A DNA stretch of 64,000 nt from Hyphomonas adhaerens MHS-3 (lineage in GTDB: Bacteria; Pseudomonadota; Alphaproteobacteria; Caulobacterales; Hyphomonadaceae). The stretch's first letter is position 1. Every line of letters starts with the position of its first letter. The position numbers and the translations under genes are program-made. The notes beneath the pieces are model-generated. The model was given only the letters and a program-made list of their open reading frames with translations. It did not search any database and was not told where the DNA came from. The stretch spans positions 620,001 through 684,000 of the forward strand of contig NZ_ARYH01000001.1 in the NCBI RefSeq assembly GCF_000685235.1, given 5' to 3'. This document shows, in pieces, positions 54,827 through 64,000 of the stretch.

Positions 54827-55645
54827 CTAAAGCGTGAAGCTGCCTTCGATCACCGTCACGGAGGTCCCGATGAGCTTCACCCGGTCATCCTCCAGACGTG
54901 TGTCGATGAAGGCGCCGCGTCCCGGAAAGGCCTGACGGCATTTAAGATCGGTCTTGCCGAAGCGCTCGCTCATGACGCGGGCCAGCATTGTGTGCCAGCT
55001 GCCGGTGGCCGGGTCTTCATCGATGCCGCTGCCGGGGGCGAAAAAGCGGCTGGTAACATCCACGCCGTCCCCGCCTGCCGCGAAGCAGCCGAAATTGCCG
55101 CGGTCCCAGCCTTCGCCCGGGACGCCCAGGTCTTTCAGGGCTCTCTGGTCAGGTTTCAGGGCTTCCACCTCTTCCGGCGTTTCGAACCGGGCCGCATAGA
55201 ACATGCCGCCCCAGGCCTGTACCGGGCGGGCGCCCAGCGCAGTGGCGACATCATCCGTTACCGGAATTTCCTGTACGGGTCCGCAGGGAAAGTCCATTTC
55301 CAGCTGGCCATCGGCCAGCCGGCGCACGATCAGGCTGCCTGAATGGACCGTCTCGAAATGCACCGCCTCTCCTTTGAAGCTGTATTCTTCAAACAGGACA
55401 TGCGCACTCGCCAGCGTGGCGTGTCCGCACAGCGGCACTTCCACGGCCGGGGTGAACCAGCGCAGCGCCCAGGTATTTTCGCTCTTGCGGACCAGGTACG
55501 CCGTTTCGGCGACATTGTTCTCCGCTGCGATGGTCTGCAGGATCGCGTCCGGAAGGAAGTCTTCAAGCGGCATCACGCACGCCTGGTTTCCCTCGAACGG
55601 CCGCGAGGCAAAGGCATCGACCTGATAGAAAGGCAATTTCGGCAT
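54827..55645 (-). CDS. PhzF family isomerase-like protein
   Basis: 272 residues, two-domain diaminopimelate-epimerase fold. The start VDAFASRPFEGNQACVM, CGHATLASAHVL and DEDPATGSWHTM are family landmarks. Phenazine genes are absent, so the substrate is unknown. Confidence 0.92.
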   Translation of the reverse strand: MPKLPFYQVDAFASRPFEGNQACVMPLEDFLPDAILQTIAAENNVAETAYLVRKSENTWALRWFTPAVEVPLCGHATLASAHVLFEEYSFKGEAVHFETVHSGSLIVRRLADGQLEMDFPCGPVQEIPVTDDVATALGARPVQAWGGMFYAARFETPEEVEALKPDQRALKDLGVPGEGWDRGNFGCFAAGGDGVDVTSRFFAPGSGIDEDPATGSWHTMLARVMSERFGKTDLKCRQAFPGRGAFIDTRLEDDRVKLIGTSVTVIEGSFTL

Positions 55646-55730
55646 AGGCGCCTCCTGTTTCGGGGCGCTTCCTTTGCCACACTCCCGGCAGACGGCAAAT
55701 CGATGATTTGTAATCGATGGTTAAGGCTGG

Positions 55731-56549
55731 CTAATCCTCATCATCCAGCACCCAGCCATGATGGAGCGGCCCGGCGCCTTTCCCGAAGCCCTTCGCCGCG
55801 CGGATTGCACCCATCAGGTAATCCCGCCCCTGCTCCACAGCCTCCGGCACACTCTCCCCTTGCGCCAGCAAGGCGGCGATGGCGGAGGCGAGCACGCAGC
55901 CGGTTCCGTGCGTGGACGTCGTTTCGATGCGGGGGCTTTCAAAGATCCATTCGCCGGTGGTTGTCTGCAGCACATCGGTAATCTTGCTGCCCGGAATGTG
56001 CCCGCCTTTTACCAGCGCGCCATTGGCGCCAAGCTCCAGCAGCTGTTCGGCGGCGCGGCGCTGGCCGTCGACCGTCTCGACGGCCTTGCCGGTCAATACT
56101 TCCGCCTCGGGCGCATTCGGCGTGACGAGCCGGGCACCTGGTACAAGCTCGGAGCGGATTGCCTCCACGCCCTTTGCCTCGACCAGCCGGTGGCCTGAAG
56201 TTGCGATCATCACCGGGTCGATCACGCGCGGGATCATCGATGCGTTGGCAGCAAGGCATTCAGCCACAGATTCGACGAGCGCGGCGCTGCCCAGCATGCC
56301 GGTCTTGATCGCGTCGGCGCCGATATCGGCAAGCGTGACCTGCATCTGCCCTGTCACCGCTTCAACCGGCACAGGCCAGACGCCATGCACGCCGGTCGTG
56401 TCCTGCACGGTAATCGCCGTCACGGCCGTCATGGCATAGCCGCCCAGCATGGTGATCGTCTTGATATCGGCCTGGATCCCCGCCCCGCCGCCGGAATCCG
56501 AACCGGCGATGACGAGCACCCTGCCCTGTGGGCCTTGCGCCTCGGTCAT
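55731..56549 (-). CDS. thiD: Hydroxymethylpyrimidine/phosphomethylpyrimidine kinase
   Basis: 272 residues; two successive phosphorylations in thiamine synthesis. Substrate loop GSDSGGGAGIQADIKT, DPVM and the anion hole THGTGCVLASAIAA. Lies 4 bases after the transaldolase-like gene. No TPP switch is visible before it. Confidence 0.95.
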   Translation of the reverse strand: MTEAQGPQGRVLVIAGSDSGGGAGIQADIKTITMLGGYAMTAVTAITVQDTTGVHGVWPVPVEAVTGQMQVTLADIGADAIKTGMLGSAALVESVAECLAANASMIPRVIDPVMIATSGHRLVEAKGVEAIRSELVPGARLVTPNAPEAEVLTGKAVETVDGQRRAAEQLLELGANGALVKGGHIPGSKITDVLQTTTGEWIFESPRIETTSTHGTGCVLASAIAALLAQGESVPEAVEQGRDYLMGAIRAAKGFGKGAGPLHHGWVLDDED

Positions 56550-56553
56550 GGGA

Positions 56554-57204
56554 TCAGACCTTGATGCCTGCCTTTTCAGCGTCCGCCAGGAAAGCAGCGA
56601 GGCCCTTGTCCGTCAGCGGATGAGTCGCCAGCGACTTGATCACGTTCGGCGGCATTGTGGCAACATCGGCGCCTGCCAGCGCAGACTCCTTCACATGGTT
56701 CGCCGTGCGGATCGACGCGGCCAGGATCTCGGTATCGAACAGGTAATTGTCATAGATCTGGCGGATGTCGGAGATCAGCTCCATGCCGTCGAGATTGATG
56801 TCGTCGAGACGGCCGATGAACGGAGAGATGAACGTGGCGCCGGCCTTGGCGGCGAGCAGGGCCTGATTGGCCGAGAAGCACAGCGTGACATTCACCATCG
56901 TGCCTTCGCCTGTCAGCGTCTTGCAGGCCTTCAGGCCGTCCCAGGTGAGCGGCAGTTTCACTGCGACGTTTTCTGCGATCGCGGCCAGCTTGCGGCCTTC
57001 GGTGATCATGCCGTCATATTCTGTAGCGACAACTTCGGCGCTGACCGGGCCTTCGACCAGGTCACAGATTTCCTTGATCACGTCCGTGAACGGCCGGCCT
57101 GCTTTGGCAATCAGGGACGGGTTCGTGGTGACGCCATCGATCAGGCCGGTTGCAGCGAGTTCCGAGATATCGTCAGTGTTAGCGGTATCGACAAAGAATT
57201 TCAT
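56554..57204 (-). CDS. Transaldolase-like fructose-6-phosphate aldolase
   Basis: 216 residues, the short transaldolase class. DTANTDDI at the start, [11 protein letters not shown], the Schiff-base Lys in [11 protein letters not shown] and [11 protein letters not shown]. Whether it is an FSA or a true transaldolase cannot be told from sequence. Confidence 0.92.
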   Translation of the reverse strand: MKFFVDTANTDDISELAATGLIDGVTTNPSLIAKAGRPFTDVIKEICDLVEGPVSAEVVATEYDGMITEGRKLAAIAENVAVKLPLTWDGLKACKTLTGEGTMVNVTLCFSANQALLAAKAGATFISPFIGRLDDINLDGMELISDIRQIYDNYLFDTEILAASIRTANHVKESALAGADVATMPPNVIKSLATHPLTDKGLAAFLADAEKAGIKV

Positions 57205-57233
57205 GGGTCCTGTCCTTGTTTGCAGGGGGCAGA

Positions 57234-58544
57234 TCAGACGGCCGGACGGCCGATAGACGTATAGGCGAAGCCTTTGGCGGCCATGTCTTCCGGCGAATAG
57301 ATGTTCCGCAGGTCTACCACGACATTGCTGTTCAGCGCAGCCTTGATCCGGTCGAGATCAAGGGCACGGAACTGGTCCCATTCCGTCAGGATGACGAGGG
57401 CATCGGCATCCTGCGCGGCTTCGTAAGCGTTCTTCGCGAACTGAATATCCTTCAGGAGGTGGCTGGCCTCGGTCATGGCTTCCGGGTCGTAGGCCTTGAT
57501 CGTCGCGCCGGCGGCCTGAAGCGCCGGAAGAATATCCAGGCTCGGCGCATCGCGCATGTCGTCGGTGTTCTGCTTGAAGGCGAGGCCGAGCACGCCGATC
57601 GTCTTGCCGCTGACATCTCCGCCCATCGCCGCGATCACCTTGCCGGCCATCGCCTTCTTGCGGGCCGCGTTCACTTCGACAACCGTATCGACGATCCGAA
57701 CCGGGCTGTCGTAATCATTCGCGGTCTTGGTCAGGGCCAGCGTGTCTTTCGGAAAACAGGAGCCGCCATACCCGGGGCCGGCATTCAGGAATTTCGACCC
57801 GATCCGGCCATCGAGGCCGATGCCACGGGACACTTCCTGCACATTCGCGCCCACCTTTTCGCAGAGGTCCGCCATCTCGTTGATGAAGGTGATCTTCACG
57901 GCAAGGAAGGCATTGGCTGCATACTTGATCAGCTCCGATGTCCGGCGTGCGGTGAACAGGATCGGCGTCTCGTTGAGGAACAATGGACGGTAAAGCTCTC
58001 CCATTACCTGACGGGCGCGCTCGTCTTCTGTCCCGACGACCACGCGGTCCGGAATCTTGAAGTCCTTGATCGCCGCGCCTTCGCGTAGGAATTCCGGATT
58101 GGAGACGACGGCAAAGTCCCCATCAGGCCGTGTCTTGCGGATGATCTCTTCGACTTCGTCTCCGGTGCCGACGGGCACGGTGGACTTGGTGACCACGACC
58201 GTGAAGCCGTCCATCAGCTGGGCGATCTCTTCGGCGGCGCCATAGACATAGGACAGGTCTGCATGGCCGTCGCCGCGGCGGGACGGTGTGCCGACAGCGA
58301 TGAAGACGGCATCGGCATCGCGGATGGCTTCGGCCGGGTCAGTCGTGAAGAAAAGACGCTCTTCCGCAACATTGTTGGCGACCAGGCTGTCGAGGCCGGG
58401 CTCGTAGATCGGCATCACACCGGCCTTCAGCTTCTCGATCTTGGAAGCGTCCTTGTCGACACAAGTGACGACATGACCGAAATCCGCAAAGCAGGCGCCG
58501 GAGACAAGCCCCACATAGCCTGTGCCAATCATCGCAACGCGCAT
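57234..58544 (-). CDS. UDP-glucose 6-dehydrogenase
   Basis: 436 residues. NAD motif [10 protein letters not shown], catalytic Cys in [11 protein letters not shown], substrate loop [10 protein letters not shown] and the third domain [16 protein letters not shown]. Makes UDP-glucuronate for surface polysaccharide. First of the ugd-transaldolase-thiD series. Confidence 0.95.
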   Translation of the reverse strand: MRVAMIGTGYVGLVSGACFADFGHVVTCVDKDASKIEKLKAGVMPIYEPGLDSLVANNVAEERLFFTTDPAEAIRDADAVFIAVGTPSRRGDGHADLSYVYGAAEEIAQLMDGFTVVVTKSTVPVGTGDEVEEIIRKTRPDGDFAVVSNPEFLREGAAIKDFKIPDRVVVGTEDERARQVMGELYRPLFLNETPILFTARRTSELIKYAANAFLAVKITFINEMADLCEKVGANVQEVSRGIGLDGRIGSKFLNAGPGYGGSCFPKDTLALTKTANDYDSPVRIVDTVVEVNAARKKAMAGKVIAAMGGDVSGKTIGVLGLAFKQNTDDMRDAPSLDILPALQAAGATIKAYDPEAMTEASHLLKDIQFAKNAYEAAQDADALVILTEWDQFRALDLDRIKAALNSNVVVDLRNIYSPEDMAAKGFAYTSIGRPAV

Positions 58545-58713
58545 GGGACTAACCTCGATTCTGCCAGTGTAAACTGGGCGGAGGGGTGCGATTTTTGTGT
58601 CCCTAGGTCAAGAGGGCATGGCTGCCGGTCCGGCAGTTTCAGCTGCGACGATTCCGGATTGACTCAGGTGAACGCGAAGGACTAGATCAAAACGTGAACA
58701 ACCGGAGGGGCGC

Positions 58714-59352
58714 ATGACCACGTTGAAACTCTATACAAACCCGATGTCGCGCGGCCGGATTGCCCGCTGGATGCTGGAAGAGGTCGGCGTGCCTTATGAG
58801 GTGGAATACCTCACCTACGACGGCACGATGAAGGCGCCGGAATACCTGGCCATCAATCCGATGGGCAAGGTGCCTGCGATCGTTCACGGTGATCAGGTGG
58901 TGACCGAATGCGCCGCCATCTGCGCCTATCTGGCAGACGCGTTCCCGGAGGCCGGACTCGCCCCGCCGGTGGACCGCCGGGCAGCGTATTACCGCTGGAT
59001 GTTTTTCGCCGCGGGGCCCGTGGAATCGGGGGTCACGAACCGCGCCCTTGGATTTTCGGTGAACGAAGAGCGCAAGCGCATGGCGGGCTATGGCGATTTC
59101 GACGACATGTACGGGGTTCTGATCAAGGCCGTATCCGATGCAAGCCCATATCTGTGCGGCGACCAGTTTACCGCCGCCGACGTCTATCTCGGGGCGCAGG
59201 TCGGCTGGGGGCTGCAGTTCGGCTCCATGCCGGCGCACGATGCCCTCGCCGCATATTGGGCCCGGCTTGAGTCCCGGCCCGCCTGGATACGTGCCGGAGA
59301 GCTCGATGATGCGGCCGGTGCCGAGATGGGCATGCCGCCTGCCGGCAGTTGA
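58714..59352 (+). CDS. Glutathione S-transferase family protein
   Basis: 212 residues with a GGAGG site 6 bases before the ATG. Thioredoxin-like N-terminal half (LYTNPMSRGRIARWMLEEVG; NPMGKVPAIV; TECAAICAYLAD) and a helical C-terminal half. A Ser in the N-terminal PMSRG segment is the likely catalytic residue. Substrate unknown. Confidence 0.93.
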   Translation: MTTLKLYTNPMSRGRIARWMLEEVGVPYEVEYLTYDGTMKAPEYLAINPMGKVPAIVHGDQVVTECAAICAYLADAFPEAGLAPPVDRRAAYYRWMFFAAGPVESGVTNRALGFSVNEERKRMAGYGDFDDMYGVLIKAVSDASPYLCGDQFTAADVYLGAQVGWGLQFGSMPAHDALAAYWARLESRPAWIRAGELDDAAGAEMGMPPAGS

Positions 59353-59366
59353 TCAGAGGTAGCTGA

Positions 59367-60884
59367 TCAGATTTCCTGGTTGTAGGCGCCGACTTCCGGG
59401 TGCTTGCCGAGGCGCGGTTTGATTTCCTTGTGGAAGAGGTCGCGCATGTCGTCTTCGCTGGCCATGGATTCGACCACGACGACGAGTTCCGGTTTGTTCG
59501 AAGACGCCCGGATCAGAACCCAGCTGCCGTCTTCCAGCGTCACGCGGGCGCCGTTGACGGTATTCACATCGACCACTTTGCGGCCAAGGATTTCCGTGCC
59601 GTTCAGGCCTTCGTATTCTTCGACCATCTTGTCGACGATGCCGTACTTGGTTTCGTCATCGCAATGCGGCGACATGGTGAGCGAGGTCCAGGCCGTCCCC
59701 AGTTCGCCCTTCAGCTCCGCCATCGTCTTGCCGGGGTTGCGGTCCAGCATCTGCAGCACGGCTTTCGCGGCGACGAGGCCGCAATCGTAGCCGAGCCCGA
59801 TCGGCGGGCGGAAGAAGAAGTGGCCGGACTTTTCAAATCCGGCGAGCGCGCCGAGCTCATTGGTGCGGCGCTTGATGTAGGAATGTCCGGTCTTGTAGTA
59901 ATCGACCGTGGCGCCGTTTTCCTTCAGCACGGGATCGGTCTTGTAGAGGCCGGTCGATTTCACATCGACAACGAATTTCGAGTCCGGATATTGTTTCGAC
60001 AGGTCGCGGGCCAGCATCAGGCCGATCTTGTCGGCAAAGATTTCCTCACCCGTATTGTCGACAACGCCGCAGCGGTCCCCGTCCCCGTCGAAGCCGAGCG
60101 CGACATCGGCGCCATGTTCGCGCACGGCGGCGGCCATGGCGTGCAGCATTTCGGAATCTTCCGGGTTTGGATTGTATTTCGGGAAGGTCATGTCGAGATT
60201 GCAATCCATCTCGATGACATCTGCCCCCATGGCGCGCAGCGCATCCGGCGCAAACGCCCCCGCCGTACCATTGCCGCAGGCGGCGATGACGCGCAGCGGA
60301 CGCGACAGCTTCACGCCGTCAGCAACCGAGGCGATGTATTTCTCGCGAATGCCTTCGATACGGTAATGCTTGCCGCCTTCGCGCTCCACAAAGGCGCCAC
60401 CCATGACGATTTCCTTCAGGCGGCCCATTTCTTCCGGCCCGAATGTCAGCGGCTTGTTGGCGCCCATCTTCACACCGGTCCAACCATTCTCATTGTGGCT
60501 GGCGGTGACCATGGCACAGCAGGGCGCGTCCAGTTCGAATTGGCTCCAGTAGACCATCGGCGAGAGCGCCAGGCCGACATCCATCACTTCGCAGCCGCCT
60601 TGTGTCAGGCCGAGGATCAAAGCGTTCTTGATCGGCTGGCTGATGGAGCGGAAATCATGGCCCGTCACCACTTTCGGCTCGACGCCCAGTTCGTGGAACA
60701 GCGTTGCCATGCCGAGGCCAAGTGCCTGAACCCCGGTCAGGTTCAGCTCCGGGGCTTTTTCCTTGCCGATGCCATTGAACCACCAGCGGGCGTCGTATTC
60801 GCGAAAGCCTGTCGGTTTCACCAGTGGCAGCACCTCGAACTCAAACGTATTCGGAGCAATGTCTGCGAGTGGTTTCGGCATCAT
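59367..60884 (-). CDS. Phosphomannomutase/phosphoglucomutase
   Basis: 505 residues from the ATG at 60884 (GGAG 9 bases upstream; a GTG at 60923 is less likely). Active Ser in MVTASHNENGW, metal loop GFDGDGDRCG and the C-terminal phosphate-binding RASSNKPEL. Makes hexose-1-phosphates for nucleotide sugars, fitting the ugd and polysaccharide genes near it. Confidence 0.95.
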   Translation of the reverse strand: MMPKPLADIAPNTFEFEVLPLVKPTGFREYDARWWFNGIGKEKAPELNLTGVQALGLGMATLFHELGVEPKVVTGHDFRSISQPIKNALILGLTQGGCEVMDVGLALSPMVYWSQFELDAPCCAMVTASHNENGWTGVKMGANKPLTFGPEEMGRLKEIVMGGAFVEREGGKHYRIEGIREKYIASVADGVKLSRPLRVIAACGNGTAGAFAPDALRAMGADVIEMDCNLDMTFPKYNPNPEDSEMLHAMAAAVREHGADVALGFDGDGDRCGVVDNTGEEIFADKIGLMLARDLSKQYPDSKFVVDVKSTGLYKTDPVLKENGATVDYYKTGHSYIKRRTNELGALAGFEKSGHFFFRPPIGLGYDCGLVAAKAVLQMLDRNPGKTMAELKGELGTAWTSLTMSPHCDDETKYGIVDKMVEEYEGLNGTEILGRKVVDVNTVNGARVTLEDGSWVLIRASSNKPELVVVVESMASEDDMRDLFHKEIKPRLGKHPEVGAYNQEI

Positions 60885-60975
60885 GTCGGAAATCTCCACG
60901 GGTTGTGTGCGCGTGTTGAACACTGTTGCGCCGGTTTCCGCAACAGGATGCAGGTTTCACACCAATACCAATTCG

Positions 60976-61695
60976 TTAATGCCCGCGTCGGTGCGCCGAA
61001 AGGAATTCTGCGGTCCAGCGCGCCAGACGGGCATGATCGCCCTCGATTTCGAGGGATTCGAGCGCCCGGTCAGTTAACGATTCGCCGATCCGCGGGCGGC
61101 GCAGGGCGTAGAGCGCCGCGGAATAATCGTCCGCAAACTCCGGATGGCACTGAAAGCTGAGCGCCGGGGCCTCAGGATAATACAGCCCGGCAAAGGGCGT
61201 GAAATCCGACGCCACGACCACTTTTGCCCCCGGCGGCAGGGTGACGACCTGGTCCTGATGGCTGACCGCCGCTGACACCGTGGCCGGACACGCCTCGCTG
61301 ACAAAATCCGGACAGGCGACGACTTCATAGGTGTGGCGCCCGACGCCCCAGCCCTTGTCTGACTTTATCACCTTTCCGCCCAGCGCCTCGGCCAGGATCT
61401 GGTGGCCGAAACAGATGCCCACCTGCGGCACACCGGCGGCGGCACCTGCGCGGATGAAATCCGCCAGAGGACCGATCCAGGCCTCCGTGTCATAGACCCC
61501 GGCGGGCGACCCGGTGATCAACACCGCTTCCACCGCGTCCGGATCCGGCAAGGGCTCACCCTTCACCACCGAGACGGTATCGAATTCAAACGCGCCGGTG
61601 CCTGCCATCAAGTGGCGGAACATGGCCGGATAGTCTTCGAAGTCCCCGCGGATCGGCTCCGGGACGAGGCCGGTTTCGATAATGGTCAGTTTCAT
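60976..61695 (-). CDS. Class I glutamine amidotransferase-like protein
   Basis: 239 residues. Nucleophile Cys in GICFGHQ, LITGSPAGVYD for the oxyanion region, and the His/Glu pair in FQCHPEF. Similar to GuaA-like stand-alone amidotransferases. Ends of the family vary; the ammonia acceptor is unknown. Confidence 0.9.
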   Translation of the reverse strand: MKLTIIETGLVPEPIRGDFEDYPAMFRHLMAGTGAFEFDTVSVVKGEPLPDPDAVEAVLITGSPAGVYDTEAWIGPLADFIRAGAAAGVPQVGICFGHQILAEALGGKVIKSDKGWGVGRHTYEVVACPDFVSEACPATVSAAVSHQDQVVTLPPGAKVVVASDFTPFAGLYYPEAPALSFQCHPEFADDYSAALYALRRPRIGESLTDRALESLEIEGDHARLARWTAEFLSAHRRGH

Positions 61696-61701
61696 GAGGC
61701 C

Positions 61702-63561
61702 CTACTCCGCCGCAACTTCGCTGTCTGCCTTGTCCGGTTCCACCAGGAAGCCGCCGGACTGGCGTGCCCAGAGCTCGGAATAGAGCCCACCCGCAGCCAC
61801 AAGATCCGCATGGTTGCCGTGCTCGACGATCTGTCCCTTGTCGAGCACGATCAGCCGGTCCATCGCCGCGATGGTCGACAGGCGGTGTGCGATGGCGATC
61901 ACCGTCTTGCCCTCCATCAGTTCGAACAGCTTCTCCTGGATAACGGCCTCGACCTCGGAATCGAGCGCAGAGGTCGCCTCATCCAGGATCAGCACCGGTG
62001 CGTCCTTCAGGAAGATGCGGGCAATCGCGATCCGCTGGCGCTGGCCGCCGGACAGTTTCACGCCGCGCTCACCCACATGTGCGTCCAGCCCGCGGCGGCC
62101 CTGGGAATCCTCCAGATCGTTGATGAAGTCCAGGGCGGCGGCTTTCCCGCAGGCCGTCAGGATGTCCGCATCGCTCGCGCCCGGCCGGCCATAGGCGATG
62201 TTCTCTCGGATGGAACGGTGCAGGAGCGAGGTATCCTGCGTGACCACGCCGATCTGTGCCCGGAGGGAATCCTGCGTGACATGGGAGACATCGTGCCCAT
62301 CGAGAAGGATCGCGCCGCTTTCCGTTTCGTAGAAGCGCAGCAGCAGGTTCGTCAGCGTTGTCTTGCCTGCGCCAGACCGGCCGACAAGGCCGATCTTTTC
62401 CCCCGGTCGGATCGTGAGGGAGAAGTCCTCGATCACGCCGGATCCTTTGCCATAGTGGAAAGAGACATTCCGGAATTCGATCGCTCCTGCCCCGCGCGGC
62501 AGGTCTTCCGCATCCGGCGCATCGGCCACGGCAACCGGGCGGTTCAGCATGGCCTTTCCGTCATAGACCACACCGATATTCTCGAAGAGGCCGGCAACTT
62601 CCCACATGATCCACTGGGACATGGATTTGATGCGCAGGGTCAGGCCGATCGCGGCCGCCACGCCCCCCGCGCCAATCAAATTCCCCATCCACAGATAGAT
62701 GCCGACCGCGCCGACCAGGAAGACCAGCAGGGAGTTGTTCAGATAGACAATAAAGTTGAAGCCGGTGACGTAGCGCATCTGCTGGTAAACCGTCCCAAGG
62801 AAGCCTTCCATGCTGTCCCTGGCATAGGCTTCTTCATGCCCGGCATGGGCGAAGAGTTTCACGGTCTGGATATTGGTATAACTGTCCACAATGCGCCCGG
62901 TCATGGCCGAGCGGGCATCCGCCTGTCGTTCGGCCACCTTGCCGAGACGCGGCACGAACCAGGTCATGACAAGGCAGTAGAGTCCGCCCCACAGCAGGAA
63001 GGGCAGCATCAGGCGCCAGTCCGATGACGCGACCAGCACAAGCGCCGAGACGAAATAGACGATCACGAAGACGAAGACGTCGAGGATCTTCATCACCGTC
63101 TCACGCACCGCCAGCGCGGTCTGCATCACCTTGGTTGCGACCCGTCCGGCGAACTCATTGCCGAAGAAATTCATCGACTGGCCCAGCATCTGCCGGTGCA
63201 TGCGCCAGCGTGCACTCATCGGCACATTGCCCATCAGGCCCTGATAGACGATCAGCGCATGGATCAGGGTTGCCAGCGGCAGCACCACCAGCACGACGCC
63301 TGCCATCAGGGCCAGCCGCAGGCCTTCGCGTTGCAGGAAGCCTTCCCGGTCTGCAGACGACAGCCAGTCGACAATCCCGCCGAGGAAGCCGAACAGGGTC
63401 ACCTCGCCCACGGCAATGATCGCCGTAAAGACGGCCGTGACGACCAGCCACGGCACGGCATCGCGCACATAGTGCCAGACGAAGGGCCAGAACCCTTGCG
63501 GCGGCACATCCAGCTGGGCGTCCGGGAACGGCGGGAGACGGTGTTCGAAGAAGCGAAACAT
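61702..63561 (-). CDS. ABC exporter, fused permease and ATPase
   Basis: 619 residues. Six membrane helices (about 25-330), then the ATPase with Walker A GRSGAGKTT, signature KLSGGQRQR, Walker B VLILDEATSALD and His in IAHRLS. The amidotransferase gene starts 6 bases after it. Lipid or drug export of MsbA type is possible; the substrate is not readable. Confidence 0.93.
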   Translation of the reverse strand: MFRFFEHRLPPFPDAQLDVPPQGFWPFVWHYVRDAVPWLVVTAVFTAIIAVGEVTLFGFLGGIVDWLSSADREGFLQREGLRLALMAGVVLVVLPLATLIHALIVYQGLMGNVPMSARWRMHRQMLGQSMNFFGNEFAGRVATKVMQTALAVRETVMKILDVFVFVIVYFVSALVLVASSDWRLMLPFLLWGGLYCLVMTWFVPRLGKVAERQADARSAMTGRIVDSYTNIQTVKLFAHAGHEEAYARDSMEGFLGTVYQQMRYVTGFNFIVYLNNSLLVFLVGAVGIYLWMGNLIGAGGVAAAIGLTLRIKSMSQWIMWEVAGLFENIGVVYDGKAMLNRPVAVADAPDAEDLPRGAGAIEFRNVSFHYGKGSGVIEDFSLTIRPGEKIGLVGRSGAGKTTLTNLLLRFYETESGAILLDGHDVSHVTQDSLRAQIGVVTQDTSLLHRSIRENIAYGRPGASDADILTACGKAAALDFINDLEDSQGRRGLDAHVGERGVKLSGGQRQRIAIARIFLKDAPVLILDEATSALDSEVEAVIQEKLFELMEGKTVIAIAHRLSTIAAMDRLIVLDKGQIVEHGNHADLVAAGGLYSELWARQSGGFLVEPDKADSEVAAE

Positions 63562-63632
63562 GGTCAGCCCATTTGGCGTACCGGCCAGCAGGATACAAGC
63601 CTGACCGGAACAAATTCAGAGTCGCTTTGCCA

Positions 63633-64000
63633 TCAGGGCGCGTCGGCTATTTCAGGGGCCGTATCCGGTCCTGCTCCACGCATCTGTTCCGCCTCGATCC
63701 AGTCATGGATCTGATCGTCCAGCACATCCAGCGGAACAGCCCCCTTAGACAGGACCGCATCGTGGAAGGCGCGGATGTCGAACGCGTCGCCGAGGGCCGC
63801 TTCGGCCTGATGGCGCAGGTCCAGGATTTTCAGTTCACCGATCTTGTAGGCCGTCGCCTGTCCGGGCCAGCCCATGTAGCGGGTCACCTCATTGCGGATG
63901 TTCAGCGGTGCGAGGGCGGAATTCTCGTTGAAACATTCCTCCGCCTCTTCCCGCGTCCAGCCATAAAGGTGCAGGCCGGTGTCGGCGACGAGCCGGCAGG
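63633..64000 (-). CDS. DUF885 family protein, C-terminal part (start outside window)
   Basis: The frame stays open to the window end. The visible ~120 residues include RLVADTGLHLYGWTREEAEE and GQATAYKIGELKILDLR, matching the same region of the DUF885 lipoprotein at 39442-41319 almost step for step. The zinc motif lies beyond the edge. An acidic tail of about 15 residues is unique to this copy. Confidence 0.87.
   Translation of the reverse strand, partial: CRLVADTGLHLYGWTREEAEECFNENSALAPLNIRNEVTRYMGWPGQATAYKIGELKILDLRHQAEAALGDAFDIRAFHDAVLSKGAVPLDVLDDQIHDWIEAEQMRGAGPDTAPEIADAP

Noticed and set aside
54827-55645. Phenazine biosynthesis cluster
   Set aside because: Only a PhzF-like protein is present; this family is widespread outside phenazine pathways.
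56550-56553. TPP riboswitch for thiD
   Set aside because: Only four bases separate thiD from the gene before it; no thi-box sequence visible in the vicinity.
59400-63027. Long plus-strand frames opposite the mutase and ABC exporter genes
   Set aside because: Shadows; both minus-strand genes have complete motifs.

Overview
The window is one continuous stretch of GC-rich chromosome with 61 protein genes (two cut by the window edges) and one tRNA. Family content and gene order point to an alphaproteobacterium, most likely of the Hyphomonadaceae/Caulobacterales group. The signs are the hemC-hemD-Mic60-hemY block, an SDHAF4 (DUF1674) gene, the IscU-like/yidD/thrS order, the envC-ctpA-yibQ-like-rppH series, the rsmB...rpe-heparinase...purH order and many predicted lipoproteins. 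The lineage is inferred; no rRNA is present.

Layout. 1-2167: end of a lytic transglycosylase facing an MFS transporter. 2301-7217: a four-gene envelope locus (lipoprotein subtilisin-like protease, a membrane-anchored protein resembling a subtilase propeptide, a lipoprotein and an M23 peptidase lipoprotein with a long Asp/Thr/Pro linker). 7224-12000: MsrB, DUF2164, TyrA, DUF983, P-II, a methyltransferase, GloB and a cupin. 11990-18698: glycosyltransferase, O-antigen ligase, thrS, yidD, IscU-like scaffold and cysS. 18699-22135: folE with a structured leader, then a tightly coupled alpha/beta hydrolase - class IV aminotransferase - sulfotransferase-like trio on the other strand. 22183-27275: RNA pyrophosphohydrolase and cell-wall genes. 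27299-34756: peptidases, a redoxin, an AT-richer orphan membrane protein, a Bax-inhibitor-1 family protein, DUF2853, thpR and a beta-lactamase-family hydrolase. 34864-39336: tRNA-Thr(CGU) and the haem/Mic60 operon. 39442-52627: DUF885 lipoprotein, acyl-CoA dehydrogenase, a repeat element, SDHAF4, htpX, rsmB, a glycine-zipper lipoprotein, rpe, heparinase-like, a sugar-nucleotide dehydratase, purH. 52758-64000: S9 peptidase, PhzF-like, ugd-fsa-thiD, GST, phosphomannomutase, a glutamine amidotransferase, an ABC exporter and the start-less end of a second DUF885 protein.

Most of the window is housekeeping. The parts I consider least explained are the subtilase locus, the hydrolase/aminotransferase/sulfotransferase trio, the folE leader (possible THF-II-type riboswitch), the AT-richer orphan gene at 29603-30982, an RNxxxH (HEPN-like) protein heading the murein operon, and several precise inverted or tandem repeats beside promoters. 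I found no insertion sequence, prophage, CRISPR array or recognisable integrase. All function calls are from reading the translated sequence by eye; no database search was run.
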